DNA of 64,000 bases. Source: Deltaproteobacteria bacterium HGW-Deltaproteobacteria-6 (lineage in GTDB: Bacteria; Desulfobacterota; Syntrophia; Syntrophales; Smithellaceae). The position numbers and the translations under genes were made by a program. The number at the start of each line of letters is the position of its first letter. Positions within the stretch are counted from its first letter, which is position 1. Shown here piece after piece: positions 61,449 through 64,000 of this stretch. The notes under the pieces are model-generated. The model did no database searches. It was given only the letters and a program-made list of their open reading frames with translations, and was not told where the DNA came from. Location of the stretch: assembly GCA_002840435.1 (NCBI GenBank), contig PHAT01000002.1:390696-454695 (forward strand), in the 5' to 3' direction.

Positions 61449-62192
61449 ATGAAGGTTGTTTATTCCGAGGAGTATAAGCAGGTTTATTCGTATGATCCCG
61501 CCTCCAATCCCGGGAGAATTGAATCCATAGAATTCGCACTGGCGGGACGCGTGGATTATATTGAACCGCAGCCGGCAACGGAAGAGGATATCGCGGCGGT
61601 GCATACCCCGAGGCATATTGCGGAAATCCGGCATGAAGGCGTTTATGAGATTGCCGCGCTGGCCGCGGGCGGTGCCATTAAAGCCGCCGAGATCGGCCTT
61701 TCCGAGCCCTGCTTCGCCGTGATCCGGCCGCCCGGCCATCATGCCTCCGCCGATACCGCCTGGGGTTTTTGTTACTTCAACAATATGGCCATTGCTTTGA
61801 CCAGACTTAAAAAGCGGGATAAAATCAAAAAAGCGTTTATCCTGGATTTTGATCTGCACGTGGGTGACGGCAATATCAACATCCTGGGCACGACGGGGTT
61901 TGTAACGATTCTGAATCCCGGAAGCTCCGACCGCAATGAATATTTGAAAACCGTGACCAATGCTCTTGCCAAAACGGACGCGGATATGATTGCCGTTTCG
62001 GCAGGTTTTGACAATCATGAGGCGGACTGGGGGGGGCTGCTCCTGACGGAGGATTACACCTATATGGGAAAGCTTGTCCGGGACACCGCCCTCGCCAACA
62101 AAGGCGGCTGTTTCGGCATCCTGGAGGGCGGCTACAATCACGCCGTTCTGGGCAAAAACGTCCTGGCGTTTATTGAAGGATTGAGCGGCTGA
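61449..62192 (+). CDS. Histone deacetylase-family (AcuC/HdaH-like) amidohydrolase
   Basis: 247 residues from the ATG at 61449 behind AGGAGGATGAT. The HDAC core is present: RPPGHHASAD with the paired histidines near residue 98, zinc ligands in DFDLHVGDG (Asp and His) and in SAGFDNHEAD, and the catalytic Tyr in LEGGYN. It is shorter than most AcuC proteins (about 370). It should remove acetyl or other acyl groups from lysine or polyamines by a zinc mechanism, distinct from the NAD-dependent CobB two kilobases upstream. Confidence 0.88.
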   Translation: MKVVYSEEYKQVYSYDPASNPGRIESIEFALAGRVDYIEPQPATEEDIAAVHTPRHIAEIRHEGVYEIAALAAGGAIKAAEIGLSEPCFAVIRPPGHHASADTAWGFCYFNNMAIALTRLKKRDKIKKAFILDFDLHVGDGNINILGTTGFVTILNPGSSDRNEYLKTVTNALAKTDADMIAVSAGFDNHEADWGGLLLTEDYTYMGKLVRDTALANKGGCFGILEGGYNHAVLGKNVLAFIEGLSG

Positions 62193-62274
62193 CATCACCG
62201 GGTAAATGATGATATCCGTGCATGCTGTTTGTCACGTCGACCCCCGCATGAGCAGGGTGATGCTCCGGGAGACC

Positions 62275-62691
62275 TTACAGCGGCGTTTTTTTTGTTTTCA
62301 GCCTGGCGATTTCCGAAAGCAGCCCGGAGCGGTCAAAATAGACTTCATTGCGGCGAATCTTGCCTTCACCGTTTAATTGGACGAAGCAAACCCCGACCAC
62401 ATCCAGTGTTAAAGGTCCCACCGGAATTTTTGCCAGCCATTTGTTTAAAAAACCGTCTTCCATCGGAATGCCTTCAATCTGTGTCCAGATCCAATTGGGA
62501 TTTACGGCCAGCAGTTTGCGAAAGTATGCCAGCAATTCCGCTTTTCCTTTTACCCCTCCGGGAATGCCCGGATCAAGGTAAATGGCATCATCGGAATAAA
62601 AACTTGCCAGCAGTTCGGGATTATTGCCCGACCAGGCCGGCAGCCATTTTTCGGCAAACTGTCCGGCTTCCAGAGCAGTGAGGTATTTCAT
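62275..62691 (-). CDS. NTF2-like (SnoaL-type) protein
   Basis: 138 residues from the ATG at 62691; a GTG nine bases earlier is also possible. Typical NTF2-like features: FAEKWLPAWSGNNPELLASF, YSDDAIYLDPGIPGGVKGK, ELLAYFRKLL, and the last strands VCFVQLNGEGKIRRNEVYFD. The function is not predictable: small-molecule binding, isomerase or polyketide-cyclase-like. It is convergent with the HDAC gene. Confidence 0.75.
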   Translation of the reverse strand: MKYLTALEAGQFAEKWLPAWSGNNPELLASFYSDDAIYLDPGIPGGVKGKAELLAYFRKLLAVNPNWIWTQIEGIPMEDGFLNKWLAKIPVGPLTLDVVGVCFVQLNGEGKIRRNEVYFDRSGLLSEIARLKTKKTPL

Positions 62692-62774
62692 AAAGCACAC
62701 GCCACCTTTCTTTAAACTTTAAATTTTAAACTTTGCACCTTGCCCATGTGTTTTCGTTTATTGTCAGTCAATCC

Positions 62775-63173
62775 TCAGGCTTCATGACGCGATTGACGGT
62801 TTTTCGTCTTTACCGTTTTTGATGGATGCTTTCGGAGTTTGATTTCTTTATTTTTAATTCCCTTGGGTATGGGCATGGGAAGCTGCTGCGCCGTGATCCG
62901 GATTAAGCTGCTGATCCATTCCGGATCTTCGTAAGCATCTTCGATCAGAAAATACATTCTGGCCCCGGGATACGGCGGCGCTTCACGGACATCGCCGATG
63001 TAGGCTCTTCCCTTTTCAGTCGGTTTTACATAAAGTTGATCATTGCAAATCAGCGCCACGACTTTGCCGTCACAGTAGACGGCATATTCCCCGAACATTT
63101 TCCGGTAGGAAATGCTGCCTGCCGCCCCCATTTGATCTGTGACAAATTCAACAAAACTCTGATCAGAAGACAC
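62775..63173 (-). CDS. TfoX/Sxy N-terminal domain protein
   Basis: 132 residues. The TfoX N-terminal pattern is clear: SISYRKMFGEYAVYCDGKVV, ALICNDQLYVKPTEKGRAY, PPYPGARMYFLIED, and a basic tail (KHPSKTVKTKNRQSR). In gammaproteobacteria Sxy/TfoX with two domains promotes competence gene expression; single-domain versions like this are widespread and of unknown role. It lies 18 bases downstream of the M29 peptidase gene and may be in one transcript with it. Confidence 0.82.
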   Translation of the reverse strand: MSSDQSFVEFVTDQMGAAGSISYRKMFGEYAVYCDGKVVALICNDQLYVKPTEKGRAYIGDVREAPPYPGARMYFLIEDAYEDPEWISSLIRITAQQLPMPIPKGIKNKEIKLRKHPSKTVKTKNRQSRHEA

Positions 63174-63191
63174 TTTACCTGCCCCCTTATC

Positions 63192-64000
63192 TTAAATTTT
63201 GAATATGCCCCGGTCGTATACGATTAGCTTTTTTCCGTCGGCCAAGTGCGCCGTTACCGTTTTGGGTTCGGTATTAACCAGATCCCAGTGAAGCGCGGAA
63301 TCATTGAACCCGAGTTTTTTCTTTAGCGCGGGCGTCAGTTTTGCCGGGTTGCCGCTGTAGGTGTCGCTGTACGATGAACCAAGCGCCACATGGCAATTGC
63401 CTTCTTTCCCGCCGAAGTTTTCATCAAAGAGCGTTTCCGCCATGAAACGGTCGATCCGTGAAAACCGTTTGTCGGTGAGCGAGAACTCGCCCAGCTGGCG
63501 CGCGCCCGCGTCCATGGCGAGTTGCTTTTTGATGAACGCGTCACCTTGCTTGGCTTCAATCTTGACGGCTTTGCCTTTGGCAAAAGTGATGCGGACATCC
63601 TCAACATAATTGCCGCTGCGGAAGGAGGGAAGGTTGGCGAAATAAACGCCTTCCGTCCCGCGCCAGTCGGGTGAGATAAAAATTTCGAAGCTGGGCACGT
63701 TATGGCCGGAAACGCCCGCCCATTTACGCTGTTCGCCCGGTGTAATCCGCAAATCCATGTTTGCCGATTCCAGATGAAAATATTTGACCAGGAGGGAACT
63801 GAGCCGCTTTTTGATGATTGTGACGTTTTTATGAATCTTTTGCCATTCGGCGATAGGATCATCACAGTCAAGGTAACAGCCTTTGACGACCTGCGCCGTA
63901 TATTGTTTCAACGACATTTTTGCCTGGCGCGCCAGTTCATCCGTGGGAACCATACAGAGCGTCCAGCTGTATTGGCGCAGTTCTTCGCGTTTATTGAGAA
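63192..64000 (-). CDS. M29-family aminopeptidase, C-terminal part (cut by window end)
   Basis: The frame is open to the window edge (residues LNKREELRQYSWTLC precede the Met at 63953), so the gene starts outside. The visible ~269 residues match thermophilic metallopeptidases: a PTDELARQAKMSL helix, the metal-site region SGHNVPSFEIFISP, GNYVEDVRITFAKGK, ENFGGKEGNCHVALGSSYSD, and DSALHWDLVN with the late His and Asp. These are dimetal exo-aminopeptidases of the cytoplasm. The N-terminal domain cannot be seen. Confidence 0.87.
   Translation of the reverse strand, partial: LNKREELRQYSWTLCMVPTDELARQAKMSLKQYTAQVVKGCYLDCDDPIAEWQKIHKNVTIIKKRLSSLLVKYFHLESANMDLRITPGEQRKWAGVSGHNVPSFEIFISPDWRGTEGVYFANLPSFRSGNYVEDVRITFAKGKAVKIEAKQGDAFIKKQLAMDAGARQLGEFSLTDKRFSRIDRFMAETLFDENFGGKEGNCHVALGSSYSDTYSGNPAKLTPALKKKLGFNDSALHWDLVNTEPKTVTAHLADGKKLIVYDRGIFKI

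Noticed and set aside
61389-62198. A 269-codon minus-strand open frame opposite the HDAC-like gene
   Set aside because: The plus-strand gene has all catalytic motifs; the antisense frame does not look like a protein family.
1-64000. CRISPR arrays, rRNA and tRNA genes, complete insertion sequences, prophage
   Set aside because: I looked for regular spaced repeats, tRNA-like cloverleaf sequence, transposase or integrase proteins and phage structural proteins, and saw none.

Overview
The window reads as chromosomal DNA from an anaerobic deltaproteobacterium (Desulfobacterota), most like a syntrophic Syntrophus/Smithella-type organism. This is an inference from gene content: a flavin oxidoreductase/heterodisulfide reductase (Flx-Hdr) electron-transfer cluster, an acyl-CoA ligase with a sigma-54 activator, crotonase and thioesterase genes, a molybdopterin oxidoreductase, and many small FMN reductases. 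No 16S rRNA or tRNA gene was seen to settle the taxonomy.

Layout. 1-7.4 kb: the end of one FlxA-like gene, then a complete cluster (HdrBC fusion, HdrA, MvhD/FlxD, FlxC, FlxB, FlxA) whose intergenic gaps carry palindromic repeat elements. 7.6-11.1 kb: an EF-hand protein, a class I adenylate cyclase and two small genes. 11.5-15.5 kb: an acyl-CoA ligase divergent from an AcoR-like sigma-54 activator, with a probable enhancer site and -24/-12 promoter between them. 15.7-26 kb: exported proteins, including a metallophosphoesterase lipoprotein and two caspase-fold lipoproteins, one with WD40-like repeats, around a MutS-like ATPase. 26-29.6 kb, minus strand: three FMN reductases, a thioesterase and a crotonase. 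30.1-35.3 kb, minus strand: a molybdopterin enzyme, a NemR-like TetR repressor with its target Fe-S gene, and a PfkB kinase. 35.4-38.4 kb: a single-chain type IIG restriction-modification enzyme. 38.8-40.4 kb: a TPP riboswitch with thiM and thiE. 40.5-46.6 kb: an RND heavy-metal efflux system.

46.7-55.4 kb holds a near-complete aromatic amino acid operon: aroF, aroB, pheA, aroDE (fused), aroA, aroK, aroC, tyrA. It is preceded by a consensus promoter, a leader peptide with a dense Phe/Trp/Tyr run, and two terminator hairpins, which looks like transcription attenuation sensing all three aromatic amino acids. 55.6-58.9 kb, minus strand: a KimA-like potassium transporter behind what I read as a c-di-AMP (ydaO) riboswitch, followed by a KdpD-like membrane/GAF protein without a kinase. 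59.2-62.2 kb: a Sir2 deacylase, an NRDE protein, a Nudix hydrolase and an HDAC-family protein. The end holds an NTF2-like protein, a TfoX-like protein and a partial M29 aminopeptidase.

The strongest items for follow-up are the aromatic leader/attenuator, the c-di-AMP riboswitch with its potassium genes, the caspase/MutS-like neighbourhood, the paired Sir2/HDAC deacylases, and the families of short dispersed repeats placed right after stop codons.
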